Source: Nakaseomyces glabratus (taxonomy: Eukaryota > Ascomycota > Saccharomycetes > Saccharomycetales > Saccharomycetaceae). Taken from it: 64,000 nt of DNA. The position numbers and the translations under genes are program-made. The notes under the pieces are model-generated. The model did no database searches. It was not told the DNA's origin and was given only the letters and a program-made list of their open reading frames with translations. Below are positions 11,301 to 20,873 of this stretch, one piece after another. The stretch covers positions 992,001 to 1,056,000 of the forward strand of contig NC_088963.1 of NCBI RefSeq assembly GCF_010111755.1. Direction: 5' to 3'. Numbering within the stretch: the first letter of the stretch is position 1; each line of letters begins with the position of its first letter.

Positions 11301-14300
11301 ATTTAATTTCTTACACAAGTTTTTATATGAACACGAGTTGGAAATTAGAAAAATGATTGTGGAGAGCTTAGTCTCTTTAGATGACTTTGATTATGTTCGT
11401 AAAACATTCCTATTTGTTGATGATATTATGGGTGTTCTAGGTAGACCAAAAGTTGAATTAAAGAATGAGATACCTCCTTATATAGTGGAGCATATGGAAG
11501 AAAATCCACATTTATACGAGTTTATGAATAGGAACGCGTTCAAGAATGTATCATTAGGTGATGAATATGAGCCATTTATGCATGAGTCTATGTCATTGGA
11601 TGGTTTGCCAATAATCACTATTACATTTCGTAAGTTTGAAGCAGAGAATATTGAGGTCGACGCCATCGTTTACAGGACTATACAGGTTTATTCCAAAATG
11701 TGGATGACAAAGCATTATCTGGTGCTAGATTGTACCGGCAGTGATTCTATAGACATGAACTACAATAAATTAACGTCTTTGTTCTTCAGTCTATTACCTG
11801 ATATAGCTATTGAAAACTGTATTGGTGCTATCTATTTCAATGTTAGCGAGAATTTCATGAATCAATGGGTTAATGTTTTGAGAGGTGATAATCCCTATCT
11901 CGTTGCACAAGTTCCTCATCATTTCATCAATAGCAGTTCTGACCAAGAACAAGTAAAAACACTAGGCCTGACGGGAAAAGGCGCTGATGTGGTACAAGAT
12001 ACAAGAGTCTCCCTGCATGATATATCTTTATACCATGAAGATACTAAAAATCTAGAGAATGTTTCATTGAAAATTGGTAATAGGTATATCCAAATTCTAC
12101 ATGAAGCAACCAAACAATATAAACTGCACGCACTAAACCAAATTTTGAATATTCCTTTTAATGATGTCTATGAAATTGTGGATTTAGCGACAGTTGGTGT
12201 TTCTTCAATTACTGGTCTACCAAACGAATTCACAATAAATTTTATAAACGGTAAGAGACTGGTTTTAGTTAGTAAAAAATATCTTGAAATTGTTAAAATG
12301 TTCAACTATGCACAACTTAAAATCGAAGATGAGTATGGTACTGAGAGTCAAAACCGTGAATTGACTAGCACTCATGAAGAATCGTATGTTAAAGAGAGTC
12401 AAGAAATTATTTGCCACCTGTCTTTAGTCATCTTGAATGGGTTGTTTAACGACGATAATGAGGTTAAGAATATATCTTACAATTTACTAGTTGTAACACA
12501 GAATGCTTTCAACCTAAACTTTGGAAGCAGATTTCAAAAAGCACCTGAAGTGTATGTTCCAGATAATACTACCACCTTCTTGTCCACTATTGCTAGAGCT
12601 CTAGCAGAATCTTCACCTGAACTGACGCTACACATGTGGACTTACTTCCTAGAAGGCTTGGAAAATGATGTTATACCTCATGAACATATACCTACAATAA
12701 TTTGCTGTCTATCATACTGGGTGCCTAACCTCTATAGATATGTCTATTTGGTTGATGAAGAAGAAGGTGCAAACAATTTATCAAAAATAATAAGATCCTT
12801 AATCCAGCTGACTGTAAAAGACCCTGATTTTACTACAGTTTATTTACAGCAAATCTGGTTTTTGCTTGTATTGGATGACCGTTTAACATCGGTAACAGTA
12901 GAAGAATTTGTCACTCATGCTTTAGACAGAGATTCTGAAAGTAGAGATTGGAAAAAGGCTGTATCCCTATTGACAGCTTTCCCAACTGTTGAAGTCGCGT
13001 GCCAAGTTATTGGGAAGCTAATGGATATAATAAAGTCCTTTTTACCATCATTAAAAATGGAGGTGTCTACTCACAGTTGGTCTGAGCTAGAAATTCTTGT
13101 AAGGATTAGTGTTTCCCTATTTTTTGAATCACCTTTATTAACGCAAATGTGTCTTCCTGAAGTACTATTCATAATATCACTTTTAATTGATATTGGTCCC
13201 ACGCACATCAGATACTGTCTACATGAACTATTAATGAATATTTGCCATTCTCTGATGATTAATTCATCTTTACCAAAAGAAAACTCTGAGAGGCTCGATG
13301 GCATATGTGCTGTTTTTGCAAGACAAAAGCTAAATTTCATGTCTGGTTTTAGTCAGGAGAAGGGCCGTATACTTCCAAATTTCAGTGCTTCTTCATTCTC
13401 GAGCAAATTTGGAACCCTTGACCATTTTGTTACGAATGTTTTCAAACTTATGGAATATGGATCTACATCTGAAGCTGCGCAGTGGAAAACTAAATATAAG
13501 AAGTATTTGTTGGGTTGTGTATTCAACCACGAGTCTTTTCTGTCAGCTAGAGCTATCATGATTCTCGGTATTATTGGGAAGATAGATACCAATGAAATTT
13601 TGTGCAGAGATCTTTTAGCCGAAACAATGAAAATCTTTGCTGAACCAGTTGTCACTGATGAACAGCTATTTGTTGGTATTTCACACATCTTTACCTACAG
13701 TAAAATTGTCGCTGGTCTAGATCCTGCTGGTCAAATGCTGCCAAGAATGTTTTGGTTAGCAACAGTTTTTGTTGAATCACCTCATCCGATTTTGTTTGAA
13801 GGAGGATTGCAATTCTTGATAAATTGCCTCAAACATTTATACGAGTATCACTATAAAATCAATAATACAGAGAAGCTAATTTCTGAACTTTTAATAGAGT
13901 CGAGGAGCTTTGCATCAGAATTACTAGAAGAACTAGAAGGCTATACTGATTGCTTGTGGACAAAAGATAATTTTGAACATTTAATTCTTGGTTTTATAAC
14001 CAGGGGATTATCTTTAGCTGTCTTAAGAGGTGTCGCTCTCGATTGCCTGATGACAGCTTTTAAATATTCCTTCAGAGAACATCAAATGATCCCTAGGACT
14101 AGTCACCACTTAAACTATCTGTTTCTGCTATATTTGGTCTCCAACCAGGAAACCTTTCTAAATCTCTTGGACAGCGTAGGCTTCGAGAGTGATTATATTG
14201 AACTAGATGACAATATTAAGATACCCAGAGCTCTAGTGGAATGGATCAGTTCAGATAATGAATGTTCAAACATAACATTGTATCAAGGTGCTCTTTTATT

Positions 14301-14712
14301 TGCTAGTCCTGCTTCAGATGAGCCAAGTAAGTTGAGATTCGAGCTGCTGACAAGGTATCTTCTAGGTATCAGCCCCAAATGTGTTTTCCGTTATTATTTT
14401 GTTACTAGACAAGAGCTAAGAAGAATTTCATCACTTGAGCAACAATCTGACTCTAGTACCATTGCTTTTGAAATAGCTGGTATGCTGGTAATGCATGATG
14501 ATTTCGATATTTTGGATATATACAACAAAGATTCAGTACAGCTTCTGAAATCAAGAGGTTTATTCTCTTTGACTAAGGTGAACATATTTGGTCGTAGCTT
14601 CGAGGATATCATGAACTCGTTACAGGAAAATTCTGACCAAATTTACAACCGTAAGAGATTGACAACCCTAATTATCTCTAAAATCATTTACCAATCCCAA
14701 TTAACTTTATAA
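5338..14712 (+). CDS. IRA1/IRA2: Neurofibromin-type Ras GTPase-activating protein
   Basis: Very large GAP that speeds GTP hydrolysis on Ras and so lowers cAMP/PKA signalling. The product is 3124 residues, against about 3,090 for S. cerevisiae Ira1 and Ira2. A low-complexity N-terminus is followed by long helical-repeat segments. The Ras GAP domain lies roughly at residues 1750-1990. Its likely arginine finger is in LRRNSCATRAL (near residue 1787), and the FLRFLGPAIVSP signature is near 1892. A Sec14/CRAL-TRIO-like segment (about 2095-2190) and a PH-like segment follow, the neurofibromin order. The frame is open for over 9.3 kb without interruption. The ATG at 5338 is the first plausible one; ten in-frame residues of a weaker upstream frame were not used. 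I cannot tell whether it is orthologous to IRA1 or IRA2. Confidence 0.95.
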   Translation: MSHFGKSGHRRFSSSGNKPDSRHVSAHHRVPPPRPPRPTTPITNATPNVLSPESGQSSAGSRGSHRQSLSNPIGKSKMTETLVYHLFFDRILPVLPVESTLTTYREVESDQFFISCRGVIMNVALSRDLNPVIDYSLQLIESLTESRELISDEINEDVAQSVLVLLRLLSDTLEFCWESKESPEDKVKDEPSFENIPIDDNKEYVNMGEQARAGNMFTGSTIGYSTHKPGFHRVPPPQIDSTLATRLLSVCTRLKYNTRTLRVLKNMSKNLYGNGTITYSSVLPKFQAWLKYHNYPKYTETVDLTIDYILRFIAAANPADYDKYVDSKVTNPLLISHTLTELGIVKYLDFFGCVFLTPENVGPFLETLRHLSGFMKRTIFHSLLLYYSSKAFLFWILSRPNEYVQLYYALQNLDSSKSNTFHQGNSNSSIATIPYCVSVLFDDIYSTFNVSSLLTNIYDTRGHNGSTTQPVETEQSQATSPGSTNPVLFSPTLTSNDGIITSPTMGSNQIASPLSPLPMSLDFNSRTQAQGFPLEETASIHSSKRSYNIDESVYSTMGSTHSNINTPTTNASFTHPNEDEIPTSGSGHLQYVLELFSNYEETELSSHTSILRFLLSLILLDTDVFTDINAMTFRYIPDTSKIIQQYSQKQGTRDAGAGTHMQNDDPSKEKEKNQSIKQITHGLKKLTNLSSSKKKTVKFITMLIRNLNGAQMVSDVSLVDSLKTLVALVTLTSSISLIDSNLPSVLFAKRIFSILGHNLDVGKNWESKTNGFIASCTERNPISHRRLQLEFFAAAIQLDSDKLLSHIHLERELAGLNLRRLLLYTEGFKVFFNLLSSDVLRKKVALSSSNFLKSLFCIIADILLKAFPYFDAKVTSIVSSILDGSILEKYDTIKTLAGLEPSNPPVLDRTDSSVKLKLQKKITNWDVHEVLPTLSAVSSSSDINLSDTGKSIAESTERRSNTSTPAHTSTPANLTHNPLSTIASPPSTPGSIGNYRNNPGMNVLSPHARRLQNVKIDSPQVEGERTRQSPYYFGATSTGEYSNQSVSHSSLPKTTRSSGSQEKSRRSSDDKNKPQLKMQDSDDVIVLKTNENDDARRIMINIFSIFKKMTNYFILPHDQNLNTIWVSKDFRNIMKPIFVAIIDTDTRLQTTAQSFMDVLIRYISKFSSDITARSLNEHYLLCNYTITLFAASLFDLKLDNKKREIILRIVVKFLNVKSDLSRIAAQKDLQYALYSTELVTFPLLTATVGGGLFISLYCNKGEIPRLLKKGFGEFLFAINCYEKHVGEIDRTCIYNLGFIVAMSRDNYAASGSVAFQRRLRNKILHHIKRPDTILLDAMDVIYRKWSSYMRKENITQEELIDFRSLAGILASMSGILLSFGETSTDNVPHLFEFRGDLIKKMDYFVFKQCQWLNNPDLLTRENSRDILSMELHPLSFNILFDNLRIKIEELRSVNLSQKVHESSFVLLEQIITIVRTVLNRDDDERIMLLFSIRVVSTIDQLSDLVEKIPHSSVKYYKAIIQMAKLFRAIQHSEISLGIKNHFYLKNKWLKLLTNWFKVTISIDYDFDNLSKPLREMDLKKRDLDFLYIDTAIETSKAVAYLTENVPLDIPPSASKDELERASTIVFGNYFTIFLKGLEKSTDIQRFPVSLKHKITILNENVILSLTNLSNANVDASLQFTLPMGYSKDKNIRIAFLKVFINIVTNYPKLKVESERKKLYAVDQLVQYLIEHPHLAFQAGIICPASDVDAFVAGLVNGFDSRNASHILVTQLIKDEIDRASRYADVLRRNSCATRALSLYARSKGQSYLVRTLKPVLDEFFESRDSFEIEKILPDDPEAEKNVDMFIHYMSKLINAITESVDYFPPELINICQTIFHSVKEKFPDYSFIAVGSFVFLRFLGPAIVSPDAENIILISQTRDKRPLITLAKVLQNMANGSENLTRWPILNKKLDIFKDFSNRIFEFLSKICTIDSKPNIEIRRDPEPYYFEFNFLHKFLYEHELEIRKMIVESLVSLDDFDYVRKTFLFVDDIMGVLGRPKVELKNEIPPYIVEHMEENPHLYEFMNRNAFKNVSLGDEYEPFMHESMSLDGLPIITITFRKFEAENIEVDAIVYRTIQVYSKMWMTKHYLVLDCTGSDSIDMNYNKLTSLFFSLLPDIAIENCIGAIYFNVSENFMNQWVNVLRGDNPYLVAQVPHHFINSSSDQEQVKTLGLTGKGADVVQDTRVSLHDISLYHEDTKNLENVSLKIGNRYIQILHEATKQYKLHALNQILNIPFNDVYEIVDLATVGVSSITGLPNEFTINFINGKRLVLVSKKYLEIVKMFNYAQLKIEDEYGTESQNRELTSTHEESYVKESQEIICHLSLVILNGLFNDDNEVKNISYNLLVVTQNAFNLNFGSRFQKAPEVYVPDNTTTFLSTIARALAESSPELTLHMWTYFLEGLENDVIPHEHIPTIICCLSYWVPNLYRYVYLVDEEEGANNLSKIIRSLIQLTVKDPDFTTVYLQQIWFLLVLDDRLTSVTVEEFVTHALDRDSESRDWKKAVSLLTAFPTVEVACQVIGKLMDIIKSFLPSLKMEVSTHSWSELEILVRISVSLFFESPLLTQMCLPEVLFIISLLIDIGPTHIRYCLHELLMNICHSLMINSSLPKENSERLDGICAVFARQKLNFMSGFSQEKGRILPNFSASSFSSKFGTLDHFVTNVFKLMEYGSTSEAAQWKTKYKKYLLGCVFNHESFLSARAIMILGIIGKIDTNEILCRDLLAETMKIFAEPVVTDEQLFVGISHIFTYSKIVAGLDPAGQMLPRMFWLATVFVESPHPILFEGGLQFLINCLKHLYEYHYKINNTEKLISELLIESRSFASELLEELEGYTDCLWTKDNFEHLILGFITRGLSLAVLRGVALDCLMTAFKYSFREHQMIPRTSHHLNYLFLLYLVSNQETFLNLLDSVGFESDYIELDDNIKIPRALVEWISSDNECSNITLYQGALLFASPASDEPSKLRFELLTRYLLGISPKCVFRYYFVTRQELRRISSLEQQSDSSTIAFEIAGMLVMHDDFDILDIYNKDSVQLLKSRGLFSLTKVNIFGRSFEDIMNSLQENSDQIYNRKRLTTLIISKIIYQSQLTL

Positions 14713-15283
14713 TTATTAATTTTGAAAAGTAAGTTAACCAAAATATTGTATTATCGAGTATAGCTAATCTATATAAATGTCAATAGAAATAAATATCAGC
14801 CATACTCTACTTATACAGCCCAAGCAATAGGTAATATCATATTTAATACAAGCCGATCAACAATTCAGATTGGTATTAATCAGAAACCTGCGTATGACTT
14901 TCAATCACATTAGAAACTGAATATTCTATTCGCAATCGAAACTGTATATCATTGTGAATTGAAAAATTAAAGATTTTTCCTTTTCGGGAAACCCGTCAAC
15001 AGAAATTCTGACTCCCCCGATGACTTACATTAAGTTAGTAGTGAAGACAATCTAAAATTTTAACATAGTAGTTCCCTTGATCAAGATAACTGGATACTAC
15101 TAAGGTATATATAGACTTGTTTAGTTAAAAACTAAATACAGAAATAAGAGAACTAATAGAAGGCGACTATTGGCATAGTTTATGCTTTGATTACTACAGA
15201 GAAGATTTAAAAGAAGGAATTATAAACAAACAAGGCACTAGATTAACTGATATTGGTATTCGAACAACTTTAATTTAGCAAGG
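14713..15283. other. Intergenic, nothing specific seen
   Basis: 571 bp, AT-rich, between two + strand genes. It presumably holds the IRA 3' end and the promoter of the next gene, with a TATA-like stretch near 15103-15112. No site or RNA gene stood out. Confidence 0.5.
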
Positions 15284-16795
15284 ATGGATGACCAGACTAG
15301 ATTAAGAGTGTTTGAACCCCTCGATTGTAACTCCTTTGTCAGTGCGACTCCCAATTCCACGCATTTGAGTAAACTATCAGTTCAAACACCGACAACATCT
15401 TCATTTATCAGGAATCCGTATGAACGGGACCAGACAGCATTAGAAAATCAGAGTGGATCAGAATTATTAAGGTGGAAATATGATCAACGAGAATTTATGT
15501 TTAATAGTAATAGTACACCATCAAAAAACTCTAACTCTCAAACAGAAAAATATGAATTCCCAATCACAGAAAAATTGGTAAAAAACAAAAATCCAGGATG
15601 TAAGAGAAGAACAAACCAACTTATAGGAGCCAAACCAAGCCGGCCATCAGGATTGCAAAACGTTACATCTAAGTTAGAACTGTTAGATGAAACCCATTTC
15701 ACGAGCTTACCGATCCCTGCTCCAAAAGGTACTAAAATTGACAATAGCGCTATCCTTAGTGACATAATTGATGATAATTCTGACGATATAATAACAGCCG
15801 ATGACTCCGTTATTCTGCCTAGCAAGAGGTCGTTCAGGACACCAGCCAATGAGATTAAGGTGCACAATAATGGCAACAAAAGATACATAAGCTATAAATA
15901 TAGTAACAGATATCCCGAACGAGAATCCAGTCCATCTGAGCAAATGATATCATCAGGAAAGGACACACATCCTATTGTTATTGTAGAAGACTACCTCCTA
16001 TCAGACAGTGAAAGATCATTTACCGAAAGTACGCGGAAGAGGAAGAGATACAATTCAAATAATGACGGATTAAAGCCAAAATTGTCATTACACAATTTAA
16101 AAACCAAAATAAGAAGCTCGAATACCGATCATTTACCTGTAAAAAAAAAAGTACACTACCTGAAAGAATGCTCTACAGTCGATAGCTCTACGAATGAAGA
16201 AAATGAGGCAGGATCCTCAAAATGCATAAAAGAAGTTCTAAATGAATTCCTACCACCCAAATCTAATTCCGCAGATTGTGACCTATACATATCCAATCTT
16301 CTCTCAAAAGGCACTAATGAACTGAAAAGATGTGTCATCTGCGAGAAAATATTATATGAAGTGAGTTCCTTATTATACAAAGAGAATGACTTTAAAGAAT
16401 TGGTCTGTGGAAGCTGTACCGAGAAGTATGAAACAATTGCAAAACTGTTGGAAGGCTGTGAACTCGAAAGTACTTTTGAGTATTCTTTAGATTCGTCATC
16501 ATTTGAAGCAAATACGCTTGACTCATCACTTATACAATCCAGTCATACTGTTTGTCGAGAAGTCACTCCACCACATAACTCGAGCCTCCAACATATGAGG
16601 AGAGACTCTTTCTCTGAGGATCTGATAAAAGCTCTGCAATCGCAACTAATTAAAAATAGTAAACAGATACCAGAGAATAGTATTTTTCCCAACAAAGCTC
16701 TTAGCTGGTTCATTGATGCTAGAAGGAAACTACGCTGGAGATGGAGGGTAAGTGGGTTGCTACCAGAATTCACTATTAATAATAACAATGAATAA
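15284..16795 (+). CDS. Unrecognised nuclear-looking protein, Cys4 motif
   Basis: 503 residues, not recognised from sequence. The first 300 residues are polar and low in complexity, rich in Ser/Asn/Asp, with basic clusters (TRKRKRY near 250; PVKKKVHY near 285) that could be nuclear localisation signals. Near residues 350-380 is a four-cysteine motif, CVIC then about 21 residues then CGSC, spaced somewhat wider than a GATA finger. The C-terminus carries a basic/aromatic patch, WFIDARRKLRWRWRVSG. The arrangement suggests a DNA- or chromatin-associated protein, but this is inference. In S. cerevisiae the next same-strand gene after IRA1 is YBR138C, of similar length, so that is a positional candidate I could not test. 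Start ATG at 15284, stop 116 bp from the convergent ROG1. Confidence 0.8.
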   Translation: MDDQTRLRVFEPLDCNSFVSATPNSTHLSKLSVQTPTTSSFIRNPYERDQTALENQSGSELLRWKYDQREFMFNSNSTPSKNSNSQTEKYEFPITEKLVKNKNPGCKRRTNQLIGAKPSRPSGLQNVTSKLELLDETHFTSLPIPAPKGTKIDNSAILSDIIDDNSDDIITADDSVILPSKRSFRTPANEIKVHNNGNKRYISYKYSNRYPERESSPSEQMISSGKDTHPIVIVEDYLLSDSERSFTESTRKRKRYNSNNDGLKPKLSLHNLKTKIRSSNTDHLPVKKKVHYLKECSTVDSSTNEENEAGSSKCIKEVLNEFLPPKSNSADCDLYISNLLSKGTNELKRCVICEKILYEVSSLLYKENDFKELVCGSCTEKYETIAKLLEGCELESTFEYSLDSSSFEANTLDSSLIQSSHTVCREVTPPHNSSLQHMRRDSFSEDLIKALQSQLIKNSKQIPENSIFPNKALSWFIDARRKLRWRWRVSGLLPEFTINNNNE

Positions 16796-16910
16796 TTCAA
16801 ATATTCTATATTCTATATTCTTTAAGATATGATCTCAACAAACTTTCTAATACTTAATAGTCTTTTTTTTAAACAAGTTAAATTTTAGCTTTCTATCCTA
16901 AATATGTCCT

Positions 16911-18968
16911 TTATAGTTTAGTTAATTTGATATTATTATTAACACCAGCTTGCTTCTTACATGCCTCCAACCCGAAATGCTCTCTGACCATATGAGATAC
17001 TGCTACATTACCATAAAGATTAACAAATCTCCTTCTCACAACAATATTGTTGTGTGAATCTGGCTGAATTTCAACCAGGACTTTTCTCCAAGACATGTTC
17101 ATTTGCCAGGCTCTAGCAATACGCTCCTGAATACGGTTCACACTTTCGTTTGGATATACCACTCTCTTCATAGTAGATCTCTTCAAGTAATGTTGCTCTG
17201 GTAGATCTTGTGGTTCGTAAACTCTATCATGAACAACACGGTCTTTCCTTACCTTAGGATTTTTAATGTATTCTTGAGTCGGTACTGGTGCGGTAAGAGT
17301 CGACAGAGCTGACATGAACGTCGATGCTTCAGAGGGTCCTTTAAATTTCTGTTCCTGCTTACTATCTGAGCTCTCAGTGTCCGTATCCGAAGATTCATTA
17401 CTTTTGGTGTCCATGATTTGCCCTCTTTTGAATTTATTCATCTTGGGTCCTTTTATTATTACTTGAGGTAGAGCCCATTGTAAAAAGTTCTTACTGTTAG
17501 GGCTTTCTGAAGGAATTTCTCCCATTTTGTTATCTTTATTTGTAGTACTGACAGATTCGTTATCTGTTGGTGAATCTTCTGTAATCTTATTATTACTCTT
17601 TTCCCCAGCAGACTTTTTAATATCTTTTACTTGTGTCAAACTTCTCCAATCTAAGTATAACAAAGCTGCTGTACGAAGAGGCACTATACCATCGTGAACA
17701 ATGTTTGCATATAAGGTTCTGTTCATAAACAACTGGAAAACTTGCTGTGCTGGTGGTTGAGGTATTATTTCAAGAATATTCTTTGGTAGATGTGAGTTTT
17801 CTTGCGCCAATGTTAAAGCTGAAAGACCTTCGTTAGATGTTAAGGGTGTGTATTTTAGATTCAAGTCCCTTCCTGTCAATCCTAAAGCACCCATATCAAG
17901 CGGTACAGATAAGTATAATGGGAAATCACCTATGACACCGATAAAGGGACTGGCTAGTGCAATAAAATGCATTGGTTTTATGCCAGACACAGTATTAAAA
18001 AAGTCAGGATACATAACTGAAATGTAATGTATAGCCATAGACTGAGTAGGACCACCGAGGGAATGGCCAATGAATGATATCTTATCAACGTGATACTCTT
18101 TTCTTAATTCTTCAACAGTTCTCACTACAAATTTGGCTAATCTCTTCCCCAGATAATAAATACCATGTGCCGATTTGCCCATATTGTCCATACACCCTCT
18201 AACAACCACATTGGGATTATATCGCTCTTCAATATTCATGGCCGTCTGTTCAATTTTGTCCTTCATATAGAGCATATCGCATCCTACATTCGAAAATATA
18301 CCATGTGTGAGTATTACTAAATGAATTGGTTTATCAGGATACTTAGGCGGTAAGTTCCACAAGGATTTTTCATCCCACATTTTCAAACTTAGCCCCCTAA
18401 CAGATGTGACTTTTTTACCCTTTGACTTCTTCACTATCTTTTTTGAAGTCCCTACTTTAAAGCTATATTTCAGAATAGGGAAAGTAACAACAGCTAGTTG
18501 TGATATAATGTCTATAGTCCAGGAATATATTTCATCTCGGGCATTCTTGGTCTGCAATCGAGAATTGGCATTGAAATAGAGTTTGGCCTTAAATTTCTCG
18601 TCCGGCTTTAAATCACTGCAAAAAGCTACATCCTCCGAACCAATATAGGTCTTATCCTCGTCATAGTTGCACGGCCTTACGTCAATATAGAATGCATATG
18701 GGCCAGTTAGATAAACTGGTCGCAGTAACGGACTTTCTAGGTTTTTAAATCTTAAATATAGTTCCTGCGTATCAATTCCATCCTCTTTAAGTTTTTTGTG
18801 ATCTACTTGTAAAATGTATCTACACATACCACCTATCCCCAAGCTATTCTTCTCATGCACAAGCAATAAACCACCATCCTTTTTCATTTTGTTCTGATTA
18901 TCAAAACCACCGTTAGCACCGAACGTTAATGCCGCCGAGATACCTTTGGGTTTCTTATCTGTAGTCAT
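16911..18968 (-). CDS. ROG1: Lipase of the Rog1/YDL109C family
   Basis: Serine hydrolase of the DUF676 alpha/beta family; S. cerevisiae Rog1 acts as a monoacylglycerol lipase. The 685-residue length is the same as I recall for S. cerevisiae Rog1. An N-terminal beta-rich region precedes the lipase core. The oxyanion/first-strand segment is HLVILTHGIFSNVGCDM (about residues 220-236) and the nucleophile elbow is FIGHSLGGPTQS, with the serine near residue 301. A candidate catalytic His lies in IVHDGIVPLRTA near 425. A Ser/Asp-rich linker (about 460-530) and a conserved basic C-terminus follow. The start is the ATG at 18966-18968. The paralogous name YDL109C cannot be excluded. Confidence 0.88.
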   Translation of the reverse strand: MTTDKKPKGISAALTFGANGGFDNQNKMKKDGGLLLVHEKNSLGIGGMCRYILQVDHKKLKEDGIDTQELYLRFKNLESPLLRPVYLTGPYAFYIDVRPCNYDEDKTYIGSEDVAFCSDLKPDEKFKAKLYFNANSRLQTKNARDEIYSWTIDIISQLAVVTFPILKYSFKVGTSKKIVKKSKGKKVTSVRGLSLKMWDEKSLWNLPPKYPDKPIHLVILTHGIFSNVGCDMLYMKDKIEQTAMNIEERYNPNVVVRGCMDNMGKSAHGIYYLGKRLAKFVVRTVEELRKEYHVDKISFIGHSLGGPTQSMAIHYISVMYPDFFNTVSGIKPMHFIALASPFIGVIGDFPLYLSVPLDMGALGLTGRDLNLKYTPLTSNEGLSALTLAQENSHLPKNILEIIPQPPAQQVFQLFMNRTLYANIVHDGIVPLRTAALLYLDWRSLTQVKDIKKSAGEKSNNKITEDSPTDNESVSTTNKDNKMGEIPSESPNSKNFLQWALPQVIIKGPKMNKFKRGQIMDTKSNESSDTDTESSDSKQEQKFKGPSEASTFMSALSTLTAPVPTQEYIKNPKVRKDRVVHDRVYEPQDLPEQHYLKRSTMKRVVYPNESVNRIQERIARAWQMNMSWRKVLVEIQPDSHNNIVVRRRFVNLYGNVAVSHMVREHFGLEACKKQAGVNNNIKLTKL

Positions 18969-19981
18969 TAGAATGGGAATATTTACTGATCTGTTAGTCT
19001 TTAAAGATGTCTTTAACCTTTAATAAATTGGTAATAGTTCGACCAATTAGCTATGGTAATCTCGTGAACTATTTCGGATTATTTTATATTCTTATAGTGC
19101 ACTAGTAAAATATCGTTACAATCCAGTGCACGGCCGTAGGTATCAAATAAAACGTTCCTGTTTTAATATTCTCAAGGTCCTATGGAGTTACAATTAAACA
19201 CCAAATAAAAAAACTGCCATAAAATGACTGTATCTTCTTAAAAATCCGGTATGCTATAATATGACCAAAAGCTGGGCTAGTGTACTATCTCCGATAGGTG
19301 GATGCGCTTCGTTGGTGAACTTTTTGAAGATAATGTGTGCTGTTAGAATTGGATGCCTTCTAGTCCTTACGATATTCCAGTCCCTATATCTCTTGTCGAT
19401 TACGAAATAAGTGTAAACTATATTTGCTAATCATGGCTATGCTTCCCTTTCTCAAAAATATTGTAGTTTTGTTTCTTTGTAGATCACCTCCATCTCTTCG
19501 CATGTGGCTAGAAGAAAAAAAGCTGGGAGGAAATGCTGCGTTTCGTCCATGCTAGTTCGAGTTTTCTTGAGTATTAGATTTTCTGAACGAGCATTTTTCT
19601 TTCTGCTAAAAAAAACTGCACTCCGCTTTCTTTTTCACGTATTTCTCATTTTCTAGAGAACAGAAAAACAGTGAAGCATTGCAGGAAGCAGAATCAGAAT
19701 CAGACAGGCCCTTCTTTTCGGACAGTCTACGTTTACCAACAAATCATCGTACAATAAAATTTCATACACTATGGATCTCAGCTTGTCAGAATGATCCATG
19801 GTAATGAGATATAAAATACCGATTCCATGTCTTTAGTCAAAATTTAGCCCCAGCAAGTACGTTTGTATTTAATATCATACCTGAAGGAAGTTGGAAGTAC
19901 CAATTCATTTATTCTAAGTTTTCTTGGTAAACTTGGATTACATATTTGAGTTAGCACATTGAGATTGATAGATAGAAGACA
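18969..19981. other. Divergent promoter region, ROG1 and PITH gene
   Basis: 1.0 kb between divergent starts. AT-rich with A/T homopolymer runs and no credible ORF. I did not find a confident transcription-factor site. Confidence 0.5.
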
Positions 19982-20731
19982 ATGAGCCACCATTGCGAAG
20001 ACGAGCATTTTGAACATGATCATGATCACGATCACGGACACGATCACGGGCACAGTCATGAGGCCCCAATTGCAACAAGTGCTGCCCAATCACTATATGA
20101 GCAAATTGATACCCCGAAAATAAAATGTTTAAACGGCGTAGGTAAAGGAGCAACGGGTAAAGAACTGTACAAATACTTTATTAAACCACACGAAGAGAAG
20201 TATAATACAGAAATATACTTGGAAAGCGATGCCGACTGCCAATTGATAATCAATATTCCATTTGTGAATAGTTGTAAAGTTCACTCGGTGGTATTGAGAA
20301 CCAACGCTAACAGTTCGGGCTACTCCACGCCGCGCACCATTAAGATATTCAATAACTTCAAGAAGAGTCTTGACTTCGATACCCTCAGCGGTGAAAGCAA
20401 GGTAGATTTCAAAACTGAGCATCCTAACAATGTCGGGGTGCACAAAGGAGAAGCGTCTGTTACTGAGGATTCCAGCTTTGTAGAGTACCACTTGCCGCGT
20501 GCACAATTCCAAAATTGCGAGTCCCTAACATTATTCATAGAGGACAACTGGGCGGACGACGAAGACGAGCTTTCCCAACTGTTCTTCCTAGAGATTCGCG
20601 GTGAGATCACCGGGAAACTGAGACCTGAGAACGCTGTGCCGCTCATGACAGTATATGAATCCGCACCCAACCCATTAGACCACGCCAAACTAGAGTCCGA
20701 AGTATCCGATGGCTTGAACCTGGGGAAATAA
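19982..20731 (+). CDS. PITH-domain protein with His-rich N-terminus
   Basis: 249 residues. The first 25 residues are His/Asp/Glu-rich (HDHDHDHGHDHGHSHE), a possible metal-binding segment. The rest matches the PITH (proteasome-interacting thioredoxin) domain: LYEQIDTPKIKCLN, then LESDADCQLIINIPF, HSVVLR, RTIKIFNN and a C-terminal LFFLEIRGE near residues 205-213. In the family this jelly-roll domain binds the 26S proteasome, either fused to thioredoxin (TXNL1) or alone (PITHD1). This protein is the stand-alone form. I do not recall a named S. cerevisiae ortholog, so it may be patchily retained among yeasts. The ATG at 19982 gives the His-rich start. Its codon and base content is richer in G+C than its neighbours. 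Confidence 0.87.
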   Translation: MSHHCEDEHFEHDHDHDHGHDHGHSHEAPIATSAAQSLYEQIDTPKIKCLNGVGKGATGKELYKYFIKPHEEKYNTEIYLESDADCQLIINIPFVNSCKVHSVVLRTNANSSGYSTPRTIKIFNNFKKSLDFDTLSGESKVDFKTEHPNNVGVHKGEASVTEDSSFVEYHLPRAQFQNCESLTLFIEDNWADDEDELSQLFFLEIRGEITGKLRPENAVPLMTVYESAPNPLDHAKLESEVSDGLNLGK

Positions 20732-20873
20732 AGTTTATGAGAAAGTGAAGTCAGAAATCAAGAAGTCCTGCCACATTCTTTATATAGTTTTAGGAAAAAT
20801 CCCGCCGATAGAGCGAAGCTGCATCTTTTTGCCCCCAATTTTTCAAAAGGAACCCCGCCAGAATTTCTTGGCG

